Positions 7,500 to 16,019 of a DNA stretch of 48,194 nucleotides are shown here, one piece after another (the stretch's first letter is position 1; each line of letters starts with the position of its first letter). The position numbers and the translations under genes are program-made. Below the pieces are notes generated by a model, which made no database searches, was not told the DNA's origin, and saw only the letters and a program-made list of their open reading frames with translations. Origin of the DNA: Chthoniobacteraceae bacterium (GTDB lineage Bacteria; Verrucomicrobiota; Verrucomicrobiia; Chthoniobacterales; Chthoniobacteraceae); NCBI GenBank assembly GCA_947476255.1, contig CANJPY010000035.1, positions 1 to 48,194 of the forward strand, given 5' to 3'.

Positions 7500-10028
7500 T
7501 CAAAGTTGGGAGATGGATGTCAGTTCATCGTCCCCAACCTGTGGAGGGCGGGACCCGGCAGACACGGTTTTTACATACTCCAGCCGCTCAAGAAACGGTC
7601 CAATCACCGCCCTAAAGTGCGACGAGGCCTCAGGAGCTTCAGCCTGATTCTCGTCCCCTTTGGCAAGCTCTGCCAACAGCTCCCCAACAAGCTTGGGGGC
7701 CCTGTGGACTTGAATGCCCACAGCCGAAGTCCCTCGCAGTAATGCATTACTCATCTTGATCGCGAGAAAACGGCGTGCCTGCCGCCCTTCGATCCGACTG
7801 GTGACGTTCGCAAGATTGTTCCGGAAAAACGACACGATTTCCTCCATGTCCACCGCTTCGATCAAATACGAAAGCAGTCGGCCTGCTTGCGTCCCGTCTC
7901 TAATTCCAATCTCTTCCAGATTCGGATACTGGCAGCGCCTTGCCTGCCACGAATTAAATTGCTTCTCCACATGCCGCCGGAAGTTGAGCTTCACTCGGGA
8001 CGCATTAAGCGGGATATCGTCGATTTCCTCGGGCTCGATATTTACAAACGCCCGCAAGTGCCGGCTTACGACAACCACACCATCGGGCTCGTACTCCGAG
8101 TTGCGCGGCGCCTGCATCCGTTCTTTCAAAGCCGTAATCCAAGCATCAATCGCACCGTTGCGATCGTCAGACACAGCGCCCTCGAGAGGAAGGTGTTGTG
8201 CAATTAGCTGGGCGAGCTTTGAAACCGTATCAGCCTGTCGCAACCTCAGAACCTGCCCCCTGCTGCTCTCGAGCGCCTGCTGTCTGAGGGTCCGGAAGAC
8301 GTACGATGTCCCCCCATTTGACACCATCTCTCGGAATGATTCCGCGCTCTCGCCAAACCGTTCAATAAACGCTCCATCCGCCACAATGCTGTCCAATGCT
8401 CCCAACTGTTCCTCGGGGGTCCCAAAAAGATGGCACTCATTAAACTGGGGGTAGTTGGTGGCAAGGGCATTAACCACTTTCGGATCCGCCAGATAGCCAA
8501 GCGATTTCAGCTGTGCAAAACACCCCTCAAGCCCGTCCCTCACCCCCGCAGACATCACCTTGTTCACCAAATCCGCGCAGAACGTCATGATCAAATTTAA
8601 CGGCATCGCCTTTCCCTGCGGCGGCCAGGGATGCCCAAACGCTCTCAACCAACTGCTGATGCCTGCCACCAATTGAACAGGCTGCGCCGGAAATTTCCCC
8701 AAACGCATCAACAGCGAAAACCCGTCGATATCCAAACTCCTCGCGCCCGTAACCACGATCGATGCCGTCTTGCCCCGCTTCAAAACCTCCGTAAGCATCA
8801 CCACCGGCTTGTCCGTTAAATCCCCGTCTTTGTGCTTGGTCGCATTCCCGTAGTTGTTAGCCACGCCGGGAAAATCCAGAAGATCCGCCGCATCCAACAA
8901 ATCCGTCAAAACGGGCGCACGATCTTTAAGAACATCTCGCCGGATCGGAACTCGAAGTTCCCAAACCAGCCCTTGAAACAAACCAAAGTCATCGTTGTCC
9001 CTCGCTAAGGCCGTTCCTGGTCCGCCCGAAATACAGGCCCTTCCCTGACGCATCTTTGTCGTCAGCGCCATCACCCTCTCACGGGTCTCAGGGCGTTCCG
9101 CGCACTTTTTGTACGAATCAATGTCCAAAAGAATCGAGGCCGTTCTGAACGAACAACGCACACGTTCCTCGCCCCAGTCGCGCGCACACTGGCGCCGCTT
9201 TCCTACCAGTTTGTTATAAATGTTTGTGATGCTTTTCCAGCCGTCCCAAAGAAGTTCAGCGGCAAAGCGGTCCACTGCGTCAAGGCTGCTTAAAAGCCCC
9301 TCACTTTCGAGCATCTGCGGGCGTAACTGCCCAGCCCACTGCGTCCCCAGATTCGAATACCGCCGGATCTCCGATAAAATCAACAGATCCACCGTCTCTG
9401 CAAGCTGATGCAATGCCTCAAATGCCTCCCGATTCACAGAACCCCCAGGCTTCTGCCGGTCCAGCAAACTCTTGAACGTCTCCGAACTCCACACCGTGAT
9501 CTCTCCTTTTTCGTTCCGCTCATCACATTCGGAAAGATATCCAACCGCTAGCGCATGTAAAATCTGGGTCTCCGTGGCAAGCGTCACCTCCACGGGATGC
9601 TCCGGGTCCGGTACACTGTCGCTGAGCACGTACCTCGATACGCAGCCAGACGCATCCGAGCCAAAATTAAAAGGATTCAGAACAATGAGCTCGTCACTTT
9701 TGTTTTTGCCCACCACAAAACGTACAGGCTCAGTCTCGCTCCACCGCAAAGCAGAGCGCTCGCCCAAACCGTCCTCTGGATCATCCAAGCAGCCCGACAT
9801 CAGCGTAGACTTCCCTGTCTGCGAAGGCCCCCAAAGAGCCATGCACGGCCTTTTCGAGGCTTCCCCTCGCGCTAATGTCCGGACCTGCGTGCGGCACGTA
9901 TACACCGAATCAAGCCACGTCCCACGAGGCACTGCAAAACGGGGGTCGCTGCGGCGCATTCCATGAGCCCAATACCATTCGATGACGGCGGCCGATTTTT
10001 TTTCAAGGATTTGGATGGGCTCGGACAT
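7500..10028 (-). CDS. srfC: SrfC family large P-loop protein, possibly dynamin-like
   Basis: This 842-residue protein fits the SrfC 'putative virulence factor' family (Pfam PF10139) by domain layout and by its position beside srfB. A Walker A loop GPSQTGKST lies at 67-75. A DFPG motif at 385-388 matches the G3 motif form (DxPG) of dynamin-type GTPases, and the following stretch (KPVVMLTEVLKRGKTASIVVTG) has a Rossmann-like hydrophobic pattern. The C-terminal half is mostly predicted helix. These features suggest a large GTPase that may act on membranes or assemble; this is inference. It is the first gene of the cluster, with a candidate promoter about 25 bp upstream. Confidence 0.82.
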   Translation of the reverse strand: MSEPIQILEKKSAAVIEWYWAHGMRRSDPRFAVPRGTWLDSVYTCRTQVRTLARGEASKRPCMALWGPSQTGKSTLMSGCLDDPEDGLGERSALRWSETEPVRFVVGKNKSDELIVLNPFNFGSDASGCVSRYVLSDSVPDPEHPVEVTLATETQILHALAVGYLSECDERNEKGEITVWSSETFKSLLDRQKPGGSVNREAFEALHQLAETVDLLILSEIRRYSNLGTQWAGQLRPQMLESEGLLSSLDAVDRFAAELLWDGWKSITNIYNKLVGKRRQCARDWGEERVRCSFRTASILLDIDSYKKCAERPETRERVMALTTKMRQGRACISGGPGTALARDNDDFGLFQGLVWELRVPIRRDVLKDRAPVLTDLLDAADLLDFPGVANNYGNATKHKDGDLTDKPVVMLTEVLKRGKTASIVVTGARSLDIDGFSLLMRLGKFPAQPVQLVAGISSWLRAFGHPWPPQGKAMPLNLIMTFCADLVNKVMSAGVRDGLEGCFAQLKSLGYLADPKVVNALATNYPQFNECHLFGTPEEQLGALDSIVADGAFIERFGESAESFREMVSNGGTSYVFRTLRQQALESSRGQVLRLRQADTVSKLAQLIAQHLPLEGAVSDDRNGAIDAWITALKERMQAPRNSEYEPDGVVVVSRHLRAFVNIEPEEIDDIPLNASRVKLNFRRHVEKQFNSWQARRCQYPNLEEIGIRDGTQAGRLLSYLIEAVDMEEIVSFFRNNLANVTSRIEGRQARRFLAIKMSNALLRGTSAVGIQVHRAPKLVGELLAELAKGDENQAEAPEASSHFRAVIGPFLERLEYVKTVSAGSRPPQVGDDELTSISQL

Positions 10029-10053
10029 TCAATAACTATGTTTCAAACTCAAC

Positions 10054-10082
10054 AGTGTACAATCAAACTATACCAGTTGCAA
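10054..10082 (-). promoter_or_regulatory. Candidate sigma-70 promoter for the srfC-srfB cluster
   Basis: Read on the minus strand, TTGCAA (10082-10077) and TACACT (10059-10054) are separated by exactly 17 bp, in an AT-rich stretch. Each box matches 4 of 6 consensus bases. Transcription would begin near 10047, giving a leader of about 20 nt before the srfC ATG at 10028. No Shine-Dalgarno sequence is seen there. Confidence 0.45.
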
Positions 10083-10280
10083 ATTCCGCATTTAAGCAAA
10101 CATGTTATGTGAAATGCAACATCGCTGCACATAAAATTTACCGTAGATTCATTCTTCCTGCTTTGCGGTGACACCAAGAAGTCAGGCTCACTCAGGCACT
10201 GCGCCAATAATTTGCACTCCCATGCCAAATCTATTCGCTGACATAGCACGCTGTATTCGCCACTGAGTCAGCGTTAAATA

Positions 10281-10317
10281 ATAGCTAGCCGCAGGCCGAG
10301 CTATCGTTGCGTATAAT
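10281..10317 (+). promoter_or_regulatory. Candidate sulfatase promoter with overlapping inverted repeat
   Basis: A consensus -10 box TATAAT at 10312-10317 lies 41 bp before the chosen sulfatase ATG. No good -35 box is present at the right distance. Instead, the perfect 6-bp inverted repeat ATAGCT...AGCTAT occupies that area, which would suit activator- or repressor-dependent expression. Confidence 0.4.
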
Positions 10318-10358
10318 AAAAAGCATGGATAGATGTTGTGTTTTCGAAACCACCCTCC

Positions 10359-11912
10359 ATGAAAGTTTTCGTCCTTCCTTCCTTCTGTTTGGCGTTGACC
10401 GCCACAGCCCTCACAACCGCCGGAGCGGCCACGCCGGCACGCCCCAACTTCATCTATATCCTCGCCGATGATCTTGGCTACGGAGACGTACGCTGCCTCA
10501 ATCTTCAGGGGAAAATCGCCACACCCCACATCGACCGGCTCGCCGCCGCCGGCATGCGTTTCACCGACGCCCATTCCAGCAGCGCCGTCTGTACCCCGAC
10601 GCGTTACGGCCTCATGACCGGACGCTATAACTGGCGGTCCCGACTCAAAAGTGGCGTGCAAGGGGGAATGAGTCCGGACTTGATCGAGCCTGGCCGCGCA
10701 ACGGTGGCGTCGTTCCTCAAGGACGAGGGGTACAAAACGGCGTGTATCGGAAAATGGCACTTGGGTTTCGATTGGAAACGCAAAGCCGGCACGCCTCCGT
10801 TCACAGACAAAATTGAAAAAGGAAGTGATGGCTGGAACGCTGATTTTACCAAACCTTTCGGCGGCGGTCCTCTTGCCGTCGGTTTTGAGCGCTATTTTGG
10901 CATCGCCGCCTCGCTCGACATGGTTCCATACACCTTCCTCGAAAATGACCACGTCGTGGAGCTTCCTTCTCTCGACAAATCCTTTCCCATGACCGCAGGC
11001 AAAGACAAGCCGGGCAAGACGCGTCTGGGGCCTGCAGCGGTTTCTTTTGAAGCCGAGAATGTCCTCCCCGAACTCACCAAACGTGCGCTCGCTTTTATTC
11101 ACGAAAGCGCCCAACCCTCCAGAGAGGGAAAACCATTTTTCCTCTACCTGCCACTGAACGCTCCTCATACACCGATCGTTCCTTCCGCGCAGTGGCGTGG
11201 CAAAAGTGGCATCAGTCCCTACGCAGACTTTGTCATGGAAACCGATGCCACGCTCGGCTCCATTCTCGACGCTCTCCAAAAAACGGGGCTTCAGGAAAAT
11301 ACGATGGTTGTGATGACCAGCGACAACGGTTGCTCGCCGCAGGCCGACTTTGCGGAACTTGCCACTTACGGCCACCACCCAAGCTTCACTTTTCGCGGTA
11401 CCAAGGCGGATGTTTTTGATGGAGGCCATCATGTTCCCTTCATTGCAAGCTGGCCTGGCACAATTCCCGCCGGTTCAGAAACCAAAGAGCTGGTGTGTTT
11501 GAACGACTGGTTCGCCACCGTGGCAGACATCCTCGGCAAAACCCTTCCGGAAAATACCGCTGAAGACAGCATCAGCATCCTGCCTTTGTTGCGCGGCGAA
11601 AAAAACAGCGTGCGTAAAACGCTCGTGCACCATTCCGTGAACGGCACCTTTGCCATTCGTCAGGGCCCTTGGAAGCTGATACTCGCCTCAGATTCAGGCG
11701 GCTGGAGCACGCCCCTACCGGGCTCGCCTGCAGCCAAACAACTCCCATCCTCACAGCTTTACAACATGGATGCGGATGGCGCTGAAGCCCTCAACCAAGC
11801 CGCGGAAAATCCGGAGATTGTGGCGCGGCTTACGAAACAGCTTCTTCAAGAAATTGCCAATGGCAGCACCCGGACTCCAGACTCTGAGGTCAAGCCAGCG
11901 AAAAAAAGTTGA
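10359..11912 (+). CDS. Secreted formylglycine-dependent sulfatase (arylsulfatase family)
   Basis: This 517-residue protein starts with a clear signal peptide (cleavage near ALTTAGA-ATP, residue 23). The type I sulfatase signature CTPTR at 78-82 carries the cysteine that is converted to formylglycine. Metal-site motifs follow: DD at 37-38 and SDNG near 320. Such enzymes hydrolyse sulfate esters, and in Verrucomicrobiota and Planctomycetes they commonly act on sulfated polysaccharides. An alternative GTG 21 bp upstream would spoil the signal peptide, so the ATG at 10359 is preferred. No sulfatase-maturating enzyme is in the window. The substrate cannot be read from sequence. Confidence 0.93.
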   Translation: MKVFVLPSFCLALTATALTTAGAATPARPNFIYILADDLGYGDVRCLNLQGKIATPHIDRLAAAGMRFTDAHSSSAVCTPTRYGLMTGRYNWRSRLKSGVQGGMSPDLIEPGRATVASFLKDEGYKTACIGKWHLGFDWKRKAGTPPFTDKIEKGSDGWNADFTKPFGGGPLAVGFERYFGIAASLDMVPYTFLENDHVVELPSLDKSFPMTAGKDKPGKTRLGPAAVSFEAENVLPELTKRALAFIHESAQPSREGKPFFLYLPLNAPHTPIVPSAQWRGKSGISPYADFVMETDATLGSILDALQKTGLQENTMVVMTSDNGCSPQADFAELATYGHHPSFTFRGTKADVFDGGHHVPFIASWPGTIPAGSETKELVCLNDWFATVADILGKTLPENTAEDSISILPLLRGEKNSVRKTLVHHSVNGTFAIRQGPWKLILASDSGGWSTPLPGSPAAKQLPSSQLYNMDADGAEALNQAAENPEIVARLTKQLLQEIANGSTRTPDSEVKPAKKS

Positions 11913-11967
11913 ACAGGCGGCGCTTCCGTTTGGCGGCGTGTTCGGGGGCCTCAACTTCGCTCTGAAA

Positions 11968-13353
11968 TCAGGGGTTGAGTTCTTTGATGAAAATATTCCG
12001 GTACTGTAACAGCGCCGGCGCTGACACCCACTGCCCGTCTTTTTTTGCCCCATGGTGCTGGAATCCAAGGCGGCCCTTCGCGGGAAAATCGGGGATTTGC
12101 ACTCCTGAAAGAACCTCTTTTCCGTTCAAGTTTACGCTAACGTTGCCTTTGTAGACCGTGATTTGGAAACGGTTCCACTTGCCGATGGCATTGTCCGCCT
12201 TTTGCTTCGGAGTCGCCGCCGCCCTGACCTCAGGGGTGCTGTTTTTGTCGCGTCGCACGCCGTACATCTCTCCAGAGCCCACGGGCCAGTTCCAGATGTT
12301 TACCTGATACTTCTCGCTGCCATTGAGAAGAATTCCTGAATCAGCATCCGCCTGGACAATCGCCAGAGGCTTTCCCTCTTGGTCGAGGGCATTGGTGCCA
12401 TCGGGCAAGATTTGGCGCACGTTCGGGTTCTGGAACGGCGTCTCTTTGATCCGCCAGTCTACAATCAACGTGTAGTTTGAATACTCCTTTTCGGTCCACA
12501 GATGCTTCTCTCCCAGCGCCTCACTTCCGGCATCATAATCGATCACACCGTCCTTCGCTTTCCAATGTCCATTGTCCCCTTCAGGCACGCGCCAACCGTC
12601 AAAATCGACCCCGTTGAAGAGCGAGACAAACCCTTCGTATGGATTGGCACTCTGCTCCGGAGTGGCTCCCGTGGAAGGAAGCTCCTTCAACACCACGTTC
12701 CGAAAATGGCACTCGCTACCCTCGCTTTCCAACGCAATAAAACCTTTCCGCGGAATACAATCCTTTGCGACCGTGACTTCTTTTCCATTCACCTCGAGTC
12801 GTAATTCTCCCTGATTGCCGGTGATCCGATAATGGTTCCATTCTGGGGATCCGAGGCTGCGGTCTTCAGTGGGAAAACTGCGGCTGCCCTTTTTGGAAAC
12901 CCGTCCTGTGGGCGTCATCGAGGCGCCCCATATGGAAAAAATATCCCCGTTGGTAGTGTACCACTCATCTTTACCAGGGACGTTAAAACCATGATCGAGC
13001 ACCTGCACTTCAATCCCGCGAGTATAGCCCGTGCCCATGGCAGGAATCCCATCACCCCATACAAAAATGCCGCTGTTTCCGCCCGATTTCATATGCCGCC
13101 AATCGCACTCCAAAACGAAGTTCTCAATCATCTTTGGACTGCGCATATAGCCCGTCGGTATTCCTGAGATGATGATCATGTTGTCGCGGACCGTGAAAGT
13201 ATTCGGAGCCACGTTTACGGGCACCCAGCCTGAGAGGTCTTTGCCGTTAAACATCGGAGTGAGGCCTTCGGTGGGGCTTTGAGCGCGCAGAGGCGCGATA
13301 GCCACAAAAAGAAGAGGCACTGCGAGGATGGAGGGGATAAAGCGAGGGTTCAT
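11968..13353 (-). CDS. Secreted protein with two DUF1080 (3-keto-disaccharide hydrolase type) domains
   Basis: The protein has 461 residues and a signal peptide ending near LRAQS (residue 25). Two DUF1080 domains are evident (about 27-215 and 238-460). Both begin with the same kind of motif (FNGKDLSGW and FNGVDFDGW) and contain the family's SGI segment (NSGIFVWGD and DSGILLNGS). DUF1080 is a concanavalin-like beta-sandwich fold, and some members hydrolyse 3-keto-glucosides. The tandem arrangement suggests internal duplication. It converges on the sulfatase with a 55-bp gap containing no clear terminator. It is probably periplasmic or cell-surface and linked to sugar processing. Confidence 0.9.
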   Translation of the reverse strand: MNPRFIPSILAVPLLFVAIAPLRAQSPTEGLTPMFNGKDLSGWVPVNVAPNTFTVRDNMIIISGIPTGYMRSPKMIENFVLECDWRHMKSGGNSGIFVWGDGIPAMGTGYTRGIEVQVLDHGFNVPGKDEWYTTNGDIFSIWGASMTPTGRVSKKGSRSFPTEDRSLGSPEWNHYRITGNQGELRLEVNGKEVTVAKDCIPRKGFIALESEGSECHFRNVVLKELPSTGATPEQSANPYEGFVSLFNGVDFDGWRVPEGDNGHWKAKDGVIDYDAGSEALGEKHLWTEKEYSNYTLIVDWRIKETPFQNPNVRQILPDGTNALDQEGKPLAIVQADADSGILLNGSEKYQVNIWNWPVGSGEMYGVRRDKNSTPEVRAAATPKQKADNAIGKWNRFQITVYKGNVSVNLNGKEVLSGVQIPDFPAKGRLGFQHHGAKKDGQWVSAPALLQYRNIFIKELNP

Positions 13354-13579
13354 AACAGGGGGAAACTAAAGCTGGGAAAAGATTGGAATGTGATGAAAGA
13401 CTTTAAAAACGGCTGCCATTTGAAAGGCGAACTGGTTTTGAGAGCACAAGTGACTTCGATCTGTCACCAATCTACAACATGCCTAGACGCTTGGGACTGT
13501 ATTAGAAAAGCCGAAGGCTTGCGGCGTTGCAACCCCAGCGTGGAATTCTCAGCGAGGAACCCTGCCATTTGACGGCGGC

Positions 13580-14287
13580 TTAAACAAAAGAGCATTCTTC
13601 CCCGGGTACAGGCAGATGAAGGTTTTTGCCCGCCTCCTTGAACATTGCTTTTGCCCGAGCCGCGTCGATAGCGATCGGGAACCATGTATCATAATGGACC
13701 CCAACGATCTCGTTACATTCCACAAATTTTGCCGCTTCCAGCGCATCTTCCGGTCCCATGGTGAAGGTGTCTCCGATGCTCAGCACCGCGAAGCGGAGCG
13801 ACCCGCGGCGCGGTATCAATTGCATATCCAGCGTTAGAGCCGTGTCACCAGAATAATAGAAGTTCCCGGCGGCGGTGCGCACCACGAACCCGGCGGGATT
13901 TCCACCTGAACTGCCATCGGGGAGTGTGCTCGAATGCACGGCATTCACCATTTGAACCGAGCCAAAATCGAGTTTGAGAGTCCCTCCATGGTTCATCGGC
14001 AATGTCTGCTCCTCCCCAACGCCCTGAGCTTTCAACCAGTCGCATATTTCGTAGGGAGCGACCACTTTTGCCTTCGTCCTCTTAAGCACTACCACTGCAT
14101 CTTCAATGTGGTCAAAGTGACCGTGCGAAATAAGCACATAATCCGCGGTCATCGATTTTGCCGTGATTCCCGCGGTTTGGGCCAACGGGTTGCTTGTTAG
14201 AAAAGGGTCAAACAGCAACCGTTGACTTCCACATTTTGGAGGAAGAGTGACGGAGAAACAGGCATGGCCGAAGTGGGTTAGTTTCAT
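13580..14287 (-). CDS. Metallo-beta-lactamase fold metal-dependent hydrolase (UPF0173/UlaG-like)
   Basis: This 235-residue cytoplasmic protein carries the metal-binding motif HGHFDH at 55-60. Further likely ligands follow at H118 (NAVHSS), the aspartate of YSGDTA and the histidine of GVHYDTW. Length and motif order match the small UPF0173/UlaG-like branch rather than beta-lactamases or glyoxalases. The substrate is unknown. It lies 80 bp after the ceramidase-like gene on the same strand. The 226 bp after it, before the DUF1080 gene, contain no gene I can support. Confidence 0.9.
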   Translation of the reverse strand: MKLTHFGHACFSVTLPPKCGSQRLLFDPFLTSNPLAQTAGITAKSMTADYVLISHGHFDHIEDAVVVLKRTKAKVVAPYEICDWLKAQGVGEEQTLPMNHGGTLKLDFGSVQMVNAVHSSTLPDGSSGGNPAGFVVRTAAGNFYYSGDTALTLDMQLIPRRGSLRFAVLSIGDTFTMGPEDALEAAKFVECNEIVGVHYDTWFPIAIDAARAKAMFKEAGKNLHLPVPGEECSFV

Positions 14288-14301
14288 ACCGTCACAGGGT
14301 G

Positions 14302-14339
14302 AAAAAATGGCGCCGGCCTGACAAGCGACTCCTCGCGCC
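14302..14339 (-). terminator. Weak candidate terminator after the ceramidase-like gene
   Basis: On the minus strand, GGCGC (14339-14335) can pair with GCGCC (14313-14309), followed by T and then a run of six T (14307-14302). The stem is only 5 bp and the loop about 21 nt, so this is tentative. Confidence 0.25.
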
Positions 14340-14367
14340 GGTTTACGAATGAAGTGGCGCGGTGGCT

Positions 14368-15798
14368 TTACTGCGCTTTGAGTTCACCCAGCATTTCAAG
14401 TAAATGCCGGGTGATAATCACAGCGGCATCCTCCTGAACCACATTGGTGCCAATCCATGTCTCATATCCGCCCAGTTGATGTTGTTCTGGAGTAGGAAGA
14501 TAGCCGTGTCTGCCATTGGCAAGGCCGATCACCATCGTCTGGGGAAATAAACTGCGCTTTTTCAGATCGAGGCCGATTTCAACAAAGGCCTCAAAAGGAA
14601 TTCCGCAAACAGCCAGGTCTCCGATACGAATTGCCTGCAGAGAAACAACAAGCGACTCGTCTGTGCGTTCCGCAGCGGCCACCGTGCTTCGGGCGTAGTT
14701 CTGTGCCAGACGAGGGAGTTTTTCGATAGCCTCCTTGTCTTTGATCGCGATGAGTGCTCGAGCCTCCGCCACTTCCTCAGCACTTGGGCGTCTGTATTTA
14801 AGCGAGATCTCACGTTCTAACATTCCAAGAGCAATATCAGGCCGGTGTTTGTCGATCTTTTGAACCGCAAACCAAGCCGTGTCCGCGGCCTTCTGCGCTA
14901 CAATCCGGATCTGTTCAAACGGTTCTCGTGGCGGACGAACGGTGCCGAAGGGAATATTGTTGATGTCTCCCGAGGTGCCGTTGGACATCATCCCCACAAA
15001 GTCGGTTCCGGCTCGTAGGCGGGAGGGTAGAACCCTTGCAAATTCACCGAAATAATCGGCGGAGATCTGCGCCGGCGGCGCGCCTCCGACGTAGTGTAGC
15101 GAGTAATTGCCAAACAACGCCAATGGTTTGCGTCTCGAATCCTGCACCGAAAGGATGGTGATGTCGGGGTCCGTCGGGCCGGCCGGTCGTTCGAGGACTT
15201 CAGGGCTTGTTCCCGGATTCATTTTCACTTTGTCCAGCCGACCAAACGGATTCAAAGGCATTTGGCCGGGTTTGAGAAACCACCGCCGATTAAAAACTTC
15301 ATCGGGAAGGGAGTGGGCTGCCGCCCCCAGCGCCGCAGGTTTGAGCGCTGCATGTGCGCGTACAATAGACTGTGACACACCTTCGATAAAAAGTGTTCGA
15401 TACGCCGCCGCTGGCGACCCTGGATCCCGTCCGTGGAGCGGAGGACCGGTGTGCGTGTGTGTTGAGGAGATGAGCATTCGCGACGTAGGAATTCCAGTCT
15501 GGGCCGCTGCCGCTTCCTTGGCTTCTTTAAGAATGTCGGGACCCGCGCCAAGACTGTCCACCACAACCATCGCCACTGAGGTGGTGCCGACGGATAAAAC
15601 AAGCGCTCTCGAGTACAGGGGATCATGAGCCTGTGTGGCCATGTTGGAGCTGAATCCTCCCGGCATGTTTAAGGGAAACTCCTTGGGCGTGATATCCACG
15701 GCTGCCGCCCCGGCCATCAGTTGGGCTCGTGCCTCCGTTATCAGCCCGACGATAGACACTACGAATACAAATACCGCGGTTCGAAATGATGCTTTCAT
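14368..15798 (-). CDS. Secreted neutral/alkaline ceramidase N-terminal domain protein
   Basis: From the ATG at 15798 the protein has 476 residues and a signal peptide with a long hydrophobic core (AVFVFVVSIVGLI) ending near ARAQ, residue 26. The mature N-terminus GAAAVDITP and the motif SSTHTHTGP (111-119, including H114 and H116) are hallmarks of the neutral ceramidase N-terminal domain, where the histidines bind zinc. The C-terminal part contains GIPFEAF and NGRHGYLPT, also typical. The C-terminal Ig-like domain of true ceramidases is absent, as in many Verrucomicrobiota and Planctomycetes homologues, so sphingolipid hydrolysis is not certain. The frame opens upstream at 15825, but the signal peptide favours the internal ATG. 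Confidence 0.9.
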   Translation of the reverse strand: MKASFRTAVFVFVVSIVGLITEARAQLMAGAAAVDITPKEFPLNMPGGFSSNMATQAHDPLYSRALVLSVGTTSVAMVVVDSLGAGPDILKEAKEAAAAQTGIPTSRMLISSTHTHTGPPLHGRDPGSPAAAYRTLFIEGVSQSIVRAHAALKPAALGAAAHSLPDEVFNRRWFLKPGQMPLNPFGRLDKVKMNPGTSPEVLERPAGPTDPDITILSVQDSRRKPLALFGNYSLHYVGGAPPAQISADYFGEFARVLPSRLRAGTDFVGMMSNGTSGDINNIPFGTVRPPREPFEQIRIVAQKAADTAWFAVQKIDKHRPDIALGMLEREISLKYRRPSAEEVAEARALIAIKDKEAIEKLPRLAQNYARSTVAAAERTDESLVVSLQAIRIGDLAVCGIPFEAFVEIGLDLKKRSLFPQTMVIGLANGRHGYLPTPEQHQLGGYETWIGTNVVQEDAAVIITRHLLEMLGELKAQ

Positions 15799-16019
15799 GC
15801 AGGAGGAGGGATGAGTCGCCACCAAGCGTACACTTCAAAACAAAAATAGAAATGGGATCGTTTTGCGAGGAGAGGGGTGAAGAAATCAACCTGCAATCTC
15901 CATCCAAACCTCATTGCTGCAACAAGCAATGGCGTTTCCTGTCCGACCAAGGGTCGCTCAAAAGCCGGGCTTTGTGCGCAGCGCCTGCGGTCTCGCGGGC
16001 GGCCCGCTCATGAAACGTA

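Larger units (their letters stand above)
10029..10358. other. Divergent intergenic region between srfC and the sulfatase
   Basis: This AT-rich 330-bp spacer separates two divergent transcription units and holds no supported gene. It contains the candidate srf promoter (10054-10082), an inverted repeat ATAGCT/AGCTAT (10281-10286 and 10299-10304, with GCC-GCA-GGC between), and a perfect TATAAT at 10312-10317 facing the sulfatase. The inverted repeat covers the expected -35 area of that promoter, so it could be an operator. Confidence 0.5.

Noticed and set aside
10188..11432. 414-codon open frame on the minus strand
   Set aside because: It lies antisense to the sulfatase, whose CxPxR motif and signal peptide are clear.
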